This document shows positions 17,875 to 27,435 of a stretch of 64,000 nt of DNA, piece by piece; position 1 is the stretch's first letter, and each line of letters opens with the position of its first letter. The notes beneath the pieces were generated by a model that had not been told where the DNA came from, ran no database searches, and was given only the letters and a program-made list of their open reading frames with translations. Position numbers and translations under genes: made by a program. The DNA is from Burkholderia anthina (GTDB taxonomy: Bacteria; Pseudomonadota; Gammaproteobacteria; Burkholderiales; Burkholderiaceae), in the NCBI RefSeq assembly GCF_001547525.1, contig NZ_CM003768.1, positions 3,286,001 to 3,350,000 on the forward strand. Direction: 5' to 3'.

Positions 17875-18801
17875 TCAGCGCGCCGGCCGCCGCGCACGCG
17901 CGGCATCCAGATCCTCGCACAGCGCGGCCGCGCCTTGCGCGATCCGCGGCGACGGCCGCGTCAGCAGATCGCCGTCGATCGCGAACAGGTTGTTGCGCGC
18001 CACGGCCGTCAGCGCGGGCCACGCGCGCCAGCGCGCGAGGCTCGGCAGCGCTTCGTTCGAACGGGTCGCGCCGGCGGCCGTCGTCACGATCGCTTCCGGA
18101 TTCGCGGCGAGCACGGCCTCGTCGGTCACGGCGGGCGCCAGCGGCGTGAGCGACGCAAACACGTTGCGGCCGCCGCAGAGTTCGAACACTTCGTTGATCA
18201 GGTGCGTGCCGTTGAGCGTCGTCAGCGGGCGATCCCACACCTGGAAGAACATCGTGACGGGCGCGCGTGCCGCGTAGCGTGCGCGCAGGGTGGCGATGTC
18301 CCGCGTCAAGGCGCCCGCGGCGGCATCGGCGGTCGATTGCGTGCCGAGCAGCGTGCCGAGCCGGTGCAACGACGACGACACGTCGTCGAGATGTTTCGGT
18401 TCGCTGAAGAACAGCGGGATGTGCAGTGCGCGCAGCGCGTCGGTCTGCCGCTGCGCGTTGCCGTGCCGCCAGACGACGATCAGGTCGGGCTTCAGCGCGG
18501 CGATGCGTTCGAGGTCGAGCGCCTTGTTGTCGCCGACGCGCGGCACCGCTTGCGCGGCGGGCGGATAGTCGCTGTACGTGACGGTGCCGACGAGCCTCGC
18601 GCCGCCGCCGGCCGCGTAGACGAGTTCCGTCGCGTGCGGCGCGAGGCTGATCACGCGCTGCGCGGGCGCGGGCAGCGTGACCGTATTGCCGGCGTCGTCG
18701 CGGGCCGTGACGTCGGCGTGGACGAGCGGCGCGTGGGCGAGCGCGGCCAGCAGCGCGGCCGGCGCAAGCCGACGGAACGGGCCGAGCGGGCGCGGACTCA
18801 T
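17875..18801 (-). CDS. btuF: Periplasmic cobalamin-binding protein (BtuF-like)
   Basis: A 308-residue substrate-binding protein with a signal peptide (PLGPFRRLAPAALLAALAHA, cut near residue 29), then a class III fold in which two lobes are joined by a long helix. Motifs seen are QRVISLAPHATELVYAAGGGARLVG and VGTVTYSDYPPAAQAVPRVGD, both typical of BtuF. It should hand B12 to the BtuC-BtuD pair encoded on the opposite strand. It overlaps cobD by 4 nt and is the last gene of the cobU-cbiB-cobD-btuF set, so the transporter parts are split between two convergent operons. Confidence 0.9.
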   Translation of the reverse strand: MSPRPLGPFRRLAPAALLAALAHAPLVHADVTARDDAGNTVTLPAPAQRVISLAPHATELVYAAGGGARLVGTVTYSDYPPAAQAVPRVGDNKALDLERIAALKPDLIVVWRHGNAQRQTDALRALHIPLFFSEPKHLDDVSSSLHRLGTLLGTQSTADAAAGALTRDIATLRARYAARAPVTMFFQVWDRPLTTLNGTHLINEVFELCGGRNVFASLTPLAPAVTDEAVLAANPEAIVTTAAGATRSNEALPSLARWRAWPALTAVARNNLFAIDGDLLTRPSPRIAQGAAALCEDLDAARARRPAR

Positions 18802-19817
18802 GCCGGGCCCCGCTGCAGCAGCGGCACGCAATGCGCGAGCGCGTCGCCGAGGCGCCGCCATTCGTCTTCGCTGCCCGGCAGGCCGACGCGCACGCTCGAC
18901 GGGGTCGGGAAGTGCCGCGTCCAGATCCCGCGCGCCGCGAGCGCCGCATGCAGCGCCGCGGCGCGCGGGTCGTCGGTCCAGCTGAAGAGCGGCGTCGCGC
19001 GGACCGCGAAGCCGTGCGCGCGCAGCAACGCGGCCAGTCGTTCGCCGTCGGCCGTGAGCCGCTCGCGGGCGGCAGCTTGCCACGCGCGGTCGGCGAACGC
19101 CGCGGCGACCGCGTGGCGCGCGGGGCCGCCGACCGTCCACGCGCCGAGCCTGTCGCGCAATGCGACGATTTGATCGGGGCACGCGAGCACGAAGCCCGCG
19201 CGGATCCCGGCGAGCCCGAAGAACTTGCCGACCGAGCGCAGCACGACGAGCCCCGGACGATCGACGTGCGGCGCGAGCGACGGCGTCGCGCCCGTATCGG
19301 CGAACGCTTCGTCGACGATCAGCGTGCCGCCGCGTGCGGCGAGTTGCGCATGCCAGCCGAGCAGGCGCCCGGTCGGCACGCATTCGGCGGTCGGATTGTT
19401 CGGGTTCCCGACGATGACGTGGCGCAGCGTCGCGGGCAGCGTATCCGTGCGGATGTCGAGCGTGACGACGCGATGGCCGTGGCGCGCGAACGCGGGCGCA
19501 TATTCGCCATACGCGAGCGCCGCGACGCCGGCCTCGCCGGCCGGCAGCAGCGCGGGCAGCGCGCGGATCGCGGCCTGGCTGCCGGCGACCGGCAGCACGT
19601 GCGCGGCATCGGGTGCGTGGTAGTACCGCGCGGCGCAGGCCGCGAGGCCGTCGCCATCGTCGGGCAGCCGGCGCCAGGCGTCGGCCGGCACGGGCGGCAC
19701 GGGATAGCCGACCGGATTGATGCCGGTCGACAGGTCGAGCCACGCGTCGTACGGAATGCCGTGGCGGCGGGCGGCCTCGTGCAGGTTGCCGCCGTGCGCG
19801 ATGGATGAATCAGACAT
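18798..19817 (-). CDS. cobD: Threonine-phosphate decarboxylase, CobD/CobC type
   Basis: A 339-residue fold-type I PLP enzyme, related to histidinol-phosphate aminotransferases, that decarboxylates L-threonine O-3-phosphate to (R)-1-amino-2-propanol phosphate, the linker of cobalamin. It has HGGNLHEAARRHG at the start, LDLSTGINPVGYP, NPNNPTAE, LIVDEAFAD and the PLP-binding Lys198 in RSVGKFFGLAGIRAGF. It overlaps both neighbours (8 nt with cbiB, 4 nt with btuF). In Pseudomonas denitrificans nomenclature this protein is CobC. Confidence 0.92.
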   Translation of the reverse strand: MSDSSIAHGGNLHEAARRHGIPYDAWLDLSTGINPVGYPVPPVPADAWRRLPDDGDGLAACAARYYHAPDAAHVLPVAGSQAAIRALPALLPAGEAGVAALAYGEYAPAFARHGHRVVTLDIRTDTLPATLRHVIVGNPNNPTAECVPTGRLLGWHAQLAARGGTLIVDEAFADTGATPSLAPHVDRPGLVVLRSVGKFFGLAGIRAGFVLACPDQIVALRDRLGAWTVGGPARHAVAAAFADRAWQAAARERLTADGERLAALLRAHGFAVRATPLFSWTDDPRAAALHAALAARGIWTRHFPTPSSVRVGLPGSEDEWRRLGDALAHCVPLLQRGPA

Positions 19818-20754
19818 GATGGGTGGCCATGACGAGTGCGCCGCTCGCGACCAGCAGCGCGAGCCACAGGGCGAGCGTGCGCGTGACGAGCGACAGCGCG
19901 GCGACGATGTGAAGGGCGGTTGCCGTGGCGCCGGTGCCGAGCGCCGGGCGATCCTCGATCTCGCCGTGATAGACGGCCGGCCCGCCGAGCTGCACGTTCA
20001 GGCTGCCGGCGCCCGCGGCCATCACGGGGCCCGCGTTCGGGCTGTCCCAGTGGCGCGCCTGCGTGCGCCAGCAGCGCCACGCGGCGGCCGTGTCGCCGAG
20101 CAGCGCATAGCTCGCGGCGGTGAGGCGCGCGGGAATCCAGTTCAACGCGTCGTCGATGCGTGCGGCGGCCCAGCCGAAGGTCAGGAAGCGCGGCGTGCGG
20201 TAGCCCCACATTGCGTCGAGCGTGTTCGCGAGCCGGAACAGCAATGCGCCGGGGCCGCCCGCGACGACGAACCAGAAGAGCGCGCCGAAGATCGCGTCGT
20301 TACCGTTTTCGAGCGCCGATTCGACGGCCGCGCGCGACAGCGCTCCTTCGTCAGCGTTGCTCGTGTCGCGCGACACGATGCGCGCGGTCAGCGTGCGCGC
20401 CGCGTCGAGGTCGCGCCGCAGCAGCGCGGCGGCGATCGGCGCGACGTGGTCGGCGAGGCTCTTCGCGCCGAGCGCGAACCACAGCAGCGCGACGTGCAGC
20501 GCAGCCGCGAACGGCCACGGCAGCACGGCGACGAGCCATGCCGCGACGGCCACCGGCGGCACGACCGCCGCGAGCCACGCGGCGACGCCGACTACGCGGC
20601 CGCGCCGCCCCGTGTTCAGCGCGGCTTCGATGCGCGCGGCCAAGCGGCCGAACGCGACGAGCGGATGCCAGCCGGCCGGCTCGCCGATCGCGCGGTCGAC
20701 GAGCGCGGCCGCGACCGCGAGCATCGCGACGACGGGCAGCGACAGCATCAGCAT
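19810..20754 (-). CDS. cbiB: Adenosylcobinamide-phosphate synthase, CbiB
   Basis: A 314-residue inner-membrane protein that attaches aminopropanol (phosphate) to adenosylcobyric acid. Family motifs are LVDRAIGEPAGWHPLVAFGRL at the start, SRDTSNADEGALSRAAVESALENGNDA in the middle, NTLDAMWGYR and PARLTAASYALLGD. Four to five hydrophobic segments are visible. The start ATG at 20754 overlaps cobU by 7 nt; a second in-frame ATG two codons later is also possible. In P. denitrificans nomenclature it is CobD. Confidence 0.93.
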   Translation of the reverse strand: MLMLSLPVVAMLAVAAALVDRAIGEPAGWHPLVAFGRLAARIEAALNTGRRGRVVGVAAWLAAVVPPVAVAAWLVAVLPWPFAAALHVALLWFALGAKSLADHVAPIAAALLRRDLDAARTLTARIVSRDTSNADEGALSRAAVESALENGNDAIFGALFWFVVAGGPGALLFRLANTLDAMWGYRTPRFLTFGWAAARIDDALNWIPARLTAASYALLGDTAAAWRCWRTQARHWDSPNAGPVMAAGAGSLNVQLGGPAVYHGEIEDRPALGTGATATALHIVAALSLVTRTLALWLALLVASGALVMATHHV

Positions 20755-21302
20755 GACGGGGCGCCCGCCTTGAGGTCGAGCGGCAGCCCGGCAACCAGCA
20801 GCGTGACGCGCGTCGCGAGCGCCGCCACGCGCTGGTTCAGGCGGCCGAGCTCGTCGACGTAGCGGCGCGTGACGGAGCCGAGCGGCACGACGCCGAGCCC
20901 GATCTCGTTGCTGACGACGATCACCTTCGCGCGTGCACCGCGCAACGCGCGTTCGAGCCGCTCGACCTGCGCCACGTACTGCGCATCGTCGAGCGGTTCG
21001 CCGTCGGCGGGGCACAGCAGGTTCGTGAGCCACAGCGTCAGGCAGTCGACGAGCAGGCAGGCGTGCGGATCGTCGAGCCGCGCGAGCGTGCCCGCGAGAT
21101 CGACGGGGGCGTCGGCGAACCCCCATTCGGCGGGCCGGCGCGCGCGGTGATGCGCGATGCGCTGTTCGAACTCGGCATCGGCGGCGGTCGCGGTCGCGAT
21201 GTAGGTGACGGGGCGGCCGCTGTCGGCGGCGAGCCGCTCGGCATGCGCGCTCTTGCCCGAGCGCGCGCCGCCGAGGACGAAGGTGAGGTCGTGCGGAATC
21301 AT
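20748..21302 (-). CDS. cobU: Bifunctional adenosylcobinamide kinase / cobinamide-phosphate guanylyltransferase, CobU
   Basis: A 184-residue enzyme that phosphorylates adenosylcobinamide and then attaches GMP. The P-loop GGARSGKS is at 11-18, followed by HRARRPAEW with the guanylylated-His region, [25 protein letters not shown] and LGRLNQRVA, all typical of CobU/CobP. The start at 21302 gives [18 protein letters not shown]; 28 upstream open codons run into the cobQ promoter side and are not needed. A TACAAT hexamer lies just 6 nt before this ATG on the coding strand, so the mRNA could be leaderless. Confidence 0.93.
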   Translation of the reverse strand: MIPHDLTFVLGGARSGKSAHAERLAADSGRPVTYIATATAADAEFEQRIAHHRARRPAEWGFADAPVDLAGTLARLDDPHACLLVDCLTLWLTNLLCPADGEPLDDAQYVAQVERLERALRGARAKVIVVSNEIGLGVVPLGSVTRRYVDELGRLNQRVAALATRVTLLVAGLPLDLKAGAPSC

Positions 21303-21376
21303 CGCGTGATTGTAACGGCGCGGGCGACCCGGCGCGGGCGATAATGCCGCCTTTGCTTCGCGATACCTTCTACACG
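21303..21376. promoter_or_regulatory. Short divergent cobU / cobQ promoter region
   Basis: In this 74-nt spacer the plus strand carries GATAAT at 21340-21345 (for cobQ), and the minus strand carries TACAAT at 21309-21314 (for cobU). There is no room for, and no trace of, a cobalamin riboswitch here, so these two transcripts are controlled differently from the btuC operon. I found no good -35 boxes. Confidence 0.45.
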
Positions 21377-22879
21377 ATGAATGCACCCGAGCCGCGGCCG
21401 CGCGGCACGCTGATGATCCAGGGCACGACGTCCGACGCGGGCAAGAGCACGCTCGTCGCGGGCCTGTGCCGCCTCGCGCGGCGCGGCGGCGCGCGCGTGG
21501 CGCCGTTCAAGCCGCAGAACATGGCGCTCAACAGCGCGGTGACGGTCGACGGCGGCGAGATCGGCCGCGCGCAGGCGCTGCAGGCGCTGGCCGCCGGCGT
21601 CGCGCCGCATACGGATTTCAATCCGGTGCTGCTGAAGCCGACGAGCGACCGCGGCGCGCAGGTGATCATTCACGGCAAGGCGCGCATGAACCTCGACGCG
21701 CGGGCGTATCACGGCTACAAGCCGGTCGCGTTCGATGCGGTACTCGAGTCGTATGCGCGCCTGCGTGCCAGTTACGACACGGTGATCGTCGAAGGCGCCG
21801 GCAGTCCGGCCGAGATCAACCTGCGGGACGGCGACATCGCGAACATGGGTTTTGCCGAGCGCGTCGACTGCCCGGTCGTGCTCGTCGCCGACATCGATCG
21901 CGGCGGCGTGTTCGCGCATCTGGTCGGCACGCTCGCCTGCCTGTCCGACAGCGAGCGCGCGCGCGTGCGCGGCTTCGTGATCAATCGCTTCCGCGGCGAC
22001 CTCAAGCTGCTCGAACCGGGGCTCGACTGGCTGCGTGCGCGCACGGGCAAGCCGGTGTTCGGCGTGCTGCCATACCTGCACGGGCTGCTGCTCGACGCGG
22101 AGGACATGCTGCCCGGGCAAGCGCGCAGCGCCGCCGCACGCGGCGAAGCCGGCGTGTTGCGCGTCGTGGTGCCCGCGCTGCCGCGCATCAGCAACCATAC
22201 CGATTTCGATCCGCTGCGCGCGCATCCGCAGGTCGAATTCACGTACTGGAAGAGCGGCCCCGTGCCCGACGCCGACCTGCTGATCCTGCCCGGTTCGAAG
22301 AGCGTGCAGCGCGACCTCGCGTGGCTGCGCGACGCGGGCTGGGACGCGCTGATCCGGCGCCATCTGCGCTACGGCGGCAAGGTGATCGGCATCTGCGGCG
22401 GCATGCAGATGCTCGGCCGCACGCTCGACGATCCGCTCGGCCTCGAGGGCGCGCCCGGCAGCGTGCCGGGGCTCGGGCTGCTCGATTTCGACACGACGCT
22501 GCAACCCGACAAGACGCTGAAGAACGTGAGCGGGCAACTCGCGCTGCCGGGCGCGGCGGCCGTGCACGGCTACGAGATCCACATGGGCGACACGCGCGGG
22601 CCGGCGCTCGAGACGCCCGCGCTGACGCTGGCCGCCGATGTCCCGGAGGAGGGCACGCGTCCCGACGGCGCGATGTCCGCCGACGGCCAGATCCTCGCGA
22701 CCTACGTACACGGGCTGTTCGACGCGCCCGACGCCTGCGCGGCGCTGCTCGCGTGGGCGGGGCTCGACGGCGCGGCCCGCATCGATTATCCGGCGCTGCG
22801 CGAGGCGTCGCTCGAGCGGCTGGCCGACACGTTCGCCGAGCACCTCGATCTCGACGCGCTGTACGCCGAGTTTCGTTGA
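21377..22879 (+). CDS. cobQ: Adenosylcobyric acid synthase (glutamine-hydrolysing), CobQ
   Basis: A 500-residue amidotransferase that amidates four carboxylates of adenosylcobyrinic acid a,c-diamide. The N-terminal dethiobiotin-synthetase-like ATPase domain begins [20 protein letters not shown] and contains [12 protein letters not shown]. The C-terminal class I glutaminase domain has the nucleophile Cys in [12 protein letters not shown] and the His in YVHGLFD. A different in-frame start at 21344 would overlap the -10 region, so MNAPEP at 21377 is preferred. It is a little longer than usual (about 485). The next gene, a small exported peptide, follows 82 nt later. Confidence 0.95.
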   Translation: MNAPEPRPRGTLMIQGTTSDAGKSTLVAGLCRLARRGGARVAPFKPQNMALNSAVTVDGGEIGRAQALQALAAGVAPHTDFNPVLLKPTSDRGAQVIIHGKARMNLDARAYHGYKPVAFDAVLESYARLRASYDTVIVEGAGSPAEINLRDGDIANMGFAERVDCPVVLVADIDRGGVFAHLVGTLACLSDSERARVRGFVINRFRGDLKLLEPGLDWLRARTGKPVFGVLPYLHGLLLDAEDMLPGQARSAAARGEAGVLRVVVPALPRISNHTDFDPLRAHPQVEFTYWKSGPVPDADLLILPGSKSVQRDLAWLRDAGWDALIRRHLRYGGKVIGICGGMQMLGRTLDDPLGLEGAPGSVPGLGLLDFDTTLQPDKTLKNVSGQLALPGAAAVHGYEIHMGDTRGPALETPALTLAADVPEEGTRPDGAMSADGQILATYVHGLFDAPDACAALLAWAGLDGAARIDYPALREASLERLADTFAEHLDLDALYAEFR

Positions 22880-22961
22880 GTTCGCGCTGGTCCGCCCTCG
22901 CTTTTTCCGCGCCATCGCGTACAACGAAGGAGGGCGGAGGTCCGCCCGAAGGAGGGTGACG

Positions 22962-23099
22962 ATGAGGGCTCGATGGTGGTGGAGCGTACTGCTTGCGGCG
23001 CTGCTGGGCGTGTCGTCGGCGGCGCATGCGTGCGATTCGTATGCGCCGGGCGGTGGCCAGTCCGGCGGCGATGCCACGCCAGGCAAGAACGGTTACTGA
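22962..23099 (+). CDS. 45-residue exported peptide or small lipoprotein
   Basis: A short reading frame with a clear signal: a basic start (MRARWWW), a hydrophobic core (SVLLAALLGVSSA) and AHAC at about 21-24. It could be cut by signal peptidase I after AHA or, less well, by peptidase II as a lipobox, leaving ~20 residues rich in Gly, Ser and Asp. The ribosome binding site GGAGGG is ideally placed. The leader holds a GGGCGGA/TCCGCCC stem (22932-22947) flanked by two copies of CGAAGGAGGG. A strong terminator follows 11 nt after the stop. Codon use resembles the neighbours. I do not recognise a family. Confidence 0.65.
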   Translation: MRARWWWSVLLAALLGVSSAAHACDSYAPGGGQSGGDATPGKNGY

Positions 23100-23110
23100 G
23101 CGGGATGCGG

Positions 23111-23134
23111 GGCATGATCGGTCATGCCTTTTTT
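23111..23134 (+). terminator. Terminator after the small exported peptide gene
   Basis: GGCATGA/TCATGCC with a TCGG tetraloop, followed by T6. Confidence 0.9.
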
Positions 23135-23189
23135 CGCGTCAATTCGTTCCAAACGAGAATCAATTTAAGCCGGTTGGCGTGTTTATCGG

Positions 23190-23203
23190 TCGAATCGATT
23201 CGA
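23190..23203. promoter_or_regulatory. 14-bp palindrome upstream of doxX
   Basis: TCGAATCGATTCGA is a perfect palindrome located ~45 nt before the doxX start codon, in an AT-richer stretch likely to contain the promoter. It is a candidate operator for an unknown regulator. Confidence 0.45.
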
Positions 23204-23246
23204 ATAGAGTGCGACCCATTCCCATCCACTCACGAAGGACTCCGTC

Positions 23247-23660
23247 ATGAACCCCAACCGCCTGAACGATTTCGCCGCGACGCTGTTGCGCGTCGCCCTC
23301 GGCGTGCTGTACCTCGCGCACGTCGCGCAGAAGGTGTTCGTCTTCACGCTGCCCGGCACCGCGCAGTTCTTTGCGTCGATCGGCCTGCCGGGCTGGCTCG
23401 CGTACCTGACCACGTTCGTCGAACTGGCGGGCGGCCTGGCGCTGCTCGCGGGGTTCCGCGTGCGCGTCGCCGCGCTGGTGCTGCTGCCGTTCATGCTCGG
23501 CGCGGTGGCCGCGCACCTGCCGAACGGCTGGAGCTTTGCGTCGCCGCACGGCGGCTGGGAATATCCGGCGTTCTGGGCCGTCACGCTGGCCGTGCAGGCG
23601 TTGCTGGGCGGCGGCGCGTTCGCGATCGGCGCGCGGGAGGCCGCTCTCCAGCGCGCGTGA
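23247..23660 (+). CDS. DoxX family membrane protein
   Basis: A 137-residue inner-membrane protein with four hydrophobic helices. The N-terminal RLNDFAATLLRVALGVLYLAHV and the FFASIGLPGWLAYLTTFVELAGGLALL segment are typical of DoxX/SURF4-type proteins (E. coli YphA-like). The biochemical function of most members is unknown; some are tied to redox or thiol stress or to quinone-linked oxidation. It is a single gene, with a terminator upstream. A GAAGGA ribosome binding site precedes the start. Confidence 0.85.
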   Translation: MNPNRLNDFAATLLRVALGVLYLAHVAQKVFVFTLPGTAQFFASIGLPGWLAYLTTFVELAGGLALLAGFRVRVAALVLLPFMLGAVAAHLPNGWSFASPHGGWEYPAFWAVTLAVQALLGGGAFAIGAREAALQRA

Positions 23661-23806
23661 CGTGAAGGAAAGCGGACGAAAGGGGGCGTGGTGCCGCGCC
23701 ACCGGTTCCGGTGACCCCCCGTTTGCCGATATCATCGCTCCCTGTATCCGCAATCGAGCGGCGCCTGCCATGCGGCCGGCGCCGCGCGGCTTTTTCGAGG
23801 GAATTC

Positions 23807-24457
23807 ATGACGGTCATCGTGGTGGCGAATCCGAAGGGCGGCGTGGGCAAGAGCACGCTGTCCACCAATCTAGCCGGCTATTTCGCGGCGCAGGGCGCAT
23901 GGGTCGCGCTGGCCGACCTGGACCGGCAGCAGTCCGCGCATGCGTGGCTCGACCTGCGGCCGGCCGGCTTGCCGGCGATCGAGGCGTGGGAACTCGATCC
24001 GGAGGCGCCGTCGAAGCCGCCGCGCGGGCTCGAATACGCGGTGATCGACACGCCGGCCGGCCTGCACGGCACGCGGCTCAACGTCGCACTGCAACTGGCC
24101 GACAAGGTGATCGTGCCGCTGCAGCCGTCGATGTTCGATATTCTCGCGACGCAGCAGTTTCTGGAGCGCCTCGCCGGCGAGAAGGCCGTGCGCAAGGGCA
24201 GCGTCGAGGTCGGAATCGTCGGGATGCGGGTCGATGCGCGCACGCGTTCGTCCGACCAGTTGCACCGGTTCGTCGAAGGGCTCGGCCTGCCGGTGCTCGG
24301 CTACGTGCGCGACACGCAGAACTACGTGCAGATCGCCGCGCACGGCCTGACGCTGTGGGACGTCGCGAAAAGCCGCGTCGAGAAGGATCTCGAGCAGTGG
24401 CGGCCGATCGTCGAATGGGCCGAGCGCCGCGCGCCGAAGGCCGCGAAGGCTTCCTGA
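23807..24457 (+). CDS. ParA/MinD-family P-loop ATPase (lone ParA)
   Basis: A 216-residue deviant-Walker ATPase. The motif KGGVGKST is at 10-17, with the signature lysine, followed by LADLDRQQSAHAWL (Walker A') and VIDTPAGLHG (Walker B). It lacks an N-terminal helix-turn-helix and is not followed by parB, so it is a small orphan ParA of the type that positions plasmids, chemoreceptor clusters, carboxysomes or flagellar machinery. The start ATG at 23807 follows GAGG. Its cargo cannot be inferred from neighbours (doxX before, panD convergent after). Confidence 0.88.
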   Translation: MTVIVVANPKGGVGKSTLSTNLAGYFAAQGAWVALADLDRQQSAHAWLDLRPAGLPAIEAWELDPEAPSKPPRGLEYAVIDTPAGLHGTRLNVALQLADKVIVPLQPSMFDILATQQFLERLAGEKAVRKGSVEVGIVGMRVDARTRSSDQLHRFVEGLGLPVLGYVRDTQNYVQIAAHGLTLWDVAKSRVEKDLEQWRPIVEWAERRAPKAAKAS

Positions 24458-24496
24458 GCGCCCGGGCCGTCCCGGACGGCGCGACACCCAATGAGA

Positions 24497-24533
24497 AAGG
24501 GCCGGATCCCGTGGCGTACGGTATCCGGCCCTT
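24497..24533. terminator. Inverted repeat between convergent parA-like gene and panD
   Basis: AAGGGCCGGAT and ATCCGGCCCTT pair across a ~15-nt loop. The A/T flanks are short, so it is a moderate bidirectional terminator. Confidence 0.65.
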
Positions 24534-24591
24534 CGGCGGCAAACGGCAGCGCCGCAGCCGCGCGCCGCGGCCCGCGGGCGTGCCGCTCGGC

Positions 24592-24978
24592 TTACGTCCA
24601 GTTCTGCGTCGGCACGTGATCGCGATGGCCCTTGATCTTGTTGCCTTCGTCGATGAACACGAGCTTCGGCTTCCAGCCGGCCTGCAGTTCGGCTTCGTCG
24701 ACCATCGCGAACGCCGCGATGATCACGAGGTCGCCCAACTGCGCGCGGCGCGCGGCCGAGCCGTTCAGCGAGATCATCCCGCTGCCGCGCTCGCCCTTGA
24801 TCGCGTACGTCGAGAAGCGCTCGCCGTTGTTGATGTTCCAGATGTCGATCCGTTCGTTTTCGATGAGGCCCGCCGCTTCGAGCAGGTCTTCGTCGATCGC
24901 GCACGAACCTTCGTAGTGCAGTTCGCAGTGCGTGACCGCCGCACGGTGGATCTTCGATTTGAGCATGTGGCGCTGCAT
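24592..24978 (-). CDS. panD: Aspartate 1-decarboxylase, PanD
   Basis: A 128-residue pyruvoyl enzyme that makes beta-alanine for pantothenate. It is made as a proenzyme that cleaves itself between Gly24 and Ser25 in HYEGSCAID; both residues are at the E. coli positions. The [11 protein letters not shown] start and the later [17 protein letters not shown] and [14 protein letters not shown] stretches fit the family, and the length matches. The start codon was chosen to give [11 protein letters not shown], aligned with E. coli MIRTMLQGKLH. It lies 44 nt after panC. Confidence 0.95.
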   Translation of the reverse strand: MQRHMLKSKIHRAAVTHCELHYEGSCAIDEDLLEAAGLIENERIDIWNINNGERFSTYAIKGERGSGMISLNGSAARRAQLGDLVIIAAFAMVDEAELQAGWKPKLVFIDEGNKIKGHRDHVPTQNWT

Positions 24979-25022
24979 GGGGTCTCCGTGATGCGTCGTG
25001 AGAGGTGCGGGCGGGCCGGCCG

Positions 25023-26021
<999 letters not shown>

Positions 26022-26121
26022 TTATATCGGGACGTGCCGGACACCCGCCGGACGGCCTTCCGCCGCGGCGAAGCGCGAGCGTCGGGACGAATCGGGAACG
26101 GGAAGCGGCGGGGGGCGGCCC

Positions 26122-26994
26122 TTACGCGGGCAGGTATGCGAGACGCACGTAGATCGGCGCGAACGGCTCGGCCTGCGTGATCTCGAGCAGCGATTCGCGC
26201 GCGAGTTCGAGCATCGCGATGAAGTTCACGACGACGACCGGCACGCCGCGCGACGTGTCGAACAGGTCGGCGAACTCCATGAAGCGGGCGTTCTGCAGCC
26301 GGCGCAGGATCAGGCTCATGTGCTCGCGCACCGACAGCTCCTCGCGGGAGATCTTGTGGTGCTGGACGAGTTTCGCGCGCTTGAGCACGTCGGCCCACGC
26401 GGCGCGCAGGTCGTCCGAATTGACGTCGGGAAAGCGCGGCGTGACGCTTTGCTCGATGTACACCTCGGCGCGCAGGAAATCGCGGCCGAGCTGCGGCAAC
26501 TGGTCGAGCCGCTGCGCGGCGAGCTTCATCTGCTCGTACTCGAGCAGCCGGCGCACGAGTTCGGCGCGCGGATCCTCGGCTTCCTCGCCGGTGTCGGCCT
26601 TCTTGACCGGCAGCAGCATCCGCGACTTGATTTCGATCAGCATCGCGGCCATCAGCAGGTACTCGGCCGCGAGCTCGAGGTTCGACGTGCGGATCTGGTC
26701 GACGTAGCCCAGATACTGCGCGGTGACCTGCGCCATCGGGATGTCGAGCACGTTGAAGTTCTGCTTGCGGATCAGGTACAGCAGCAGGTCGAGCGGGCCT
26801 TCGAACGTCTCGAGGAACACCTCGAGCGCATCGGGCGGGATGTAGAGATCCTGCGGCAGCTTGAAGAGCGGCTCGCCGTACAGGCGAGCGAACGCCGCGA
26901 CACCGTCGACCGTGTCGGGCGTCGAATCGGCGCCCGCGGGCGCGGCGATCGCGTCGTCCTGCCGGGCGGCGCTGGCCTCGTCGGCGGCGCTCAC
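26122..26994 (-). CDS. scpA: Segregation and condensation protein ScpA (kleisin)
   Basis: A 290-residue kleisin that bridges the SMC ATPase and ScpB in chromosome compaction. The ScpA core appears at about residues 50-290: LEVFLETFEGPLDLLLYLIRKQNFNVLDIPMAQVTAQYL, then AAEYLLMAAMLIEIKSRMLLP, the best-conserved family stretch, and a C-terminal winged-helix portion (FIAMLELARESLLEITQAEPFAPIYVRL). The first ~45 residues are an Ala/Asp-rich extension. It follows the DUF3460 gene with a 4-nt gap. scpB is not in the window. Confidence 0.93.
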   Translation of the reverse strand: MSAADEASAARQDDAIAAPAGADSTPDTVDGVAAFARLYGEPLFKLPQDLYIPPDALEVFLETFEGPLDLLLYLIRKQNFNVLDIPMAQVTAQYLGYVDQIRTSNLELAAEYLLMAAMLIEIKSRMLLPVKKADTGEEAEDPRAELVRRLLEYEQMKLAAQRLDQLPQLGRDFLRAEVYIEQSVTPRFPDVNSDDLRAAWADVLKRAKLVQHHKISREELSVREHMSLILRRLQNARFMEFADLFDTSRGVPVVVVNFIAMLELARESLLEITQAEPFAPIYVRLAYLPA

Positions 26995-26998
26995 GTCG

Positions 26999-27187
26999 TC
27001 AGAAGTTCTGGTAGTAGACGTACGGCGTCTGCTTCACGCGCGATTCCTGCTGCTCGGCGCGCTCCTCGAGATCGATCGGCTGCTTGTCCCACAACAGGGA
27101 ACGGCCCTTGCGCTGCTCTTCCTCGAGCGTCGGCTTCTGCTGCTTGAGCTGGTTCAGGAACTGCGTGACGTCGGACTGGTACGGCAT
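26999..27187 (-). CDS. DUF3460 family protein
   Basis: A 62-residue protein starting MPYQSDVTQFLNQLKQQKPTLEEEQRKGRSLLWDK, which fits the beta-proteobacterial DUF3460 family. It is polar and helical, with no signal peptide, and ends with YVYYQNF. Its function is unknown. It is 4 nt upstream of scpA, so it is probably co-expressed with the condensin kleisin, a pairing seen in related genomes. An in-frame ATG 15 codons upstream (27232) was rejected because MPYQSDV is the conserved start. Confidence 0.82.
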   Translation of the reverse strand: MPYQSDVTQFLNQLKQQKPTLEEEQRKGRSLLWDKQPIDLEERAEQQESRVKQTPYVYYQNF

Positions 27188-27435
27188 GGCTGGATCTTCC
27201 GTTTCGGGCGGCGCACGATGCGCCGGATTCACGATGGCGGGATTTTACCGCATCGCGGGGAACAGCCGGCGCCAATCGCGCGTCGAATCGGCGGGCCGGT
27301 GCCGACGGGGATCGTGCGGCGGCCCTGCCCGGGGCTGGCATTCTTTCACAATCGTTTGGCTGTGACGCCCGCGCCCTGTGGTCAAATACAGGGTTTTCCA
27401 CGAAACCGTAACAAACCAGCACGGCGAGGTCATAT

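Noticed and set aside
23807..24457. Plasmid or chromosome partition locus
   Set aside because: Only a ParA-type ATPase is present; there is no parB and no parS-like sites were noticed.
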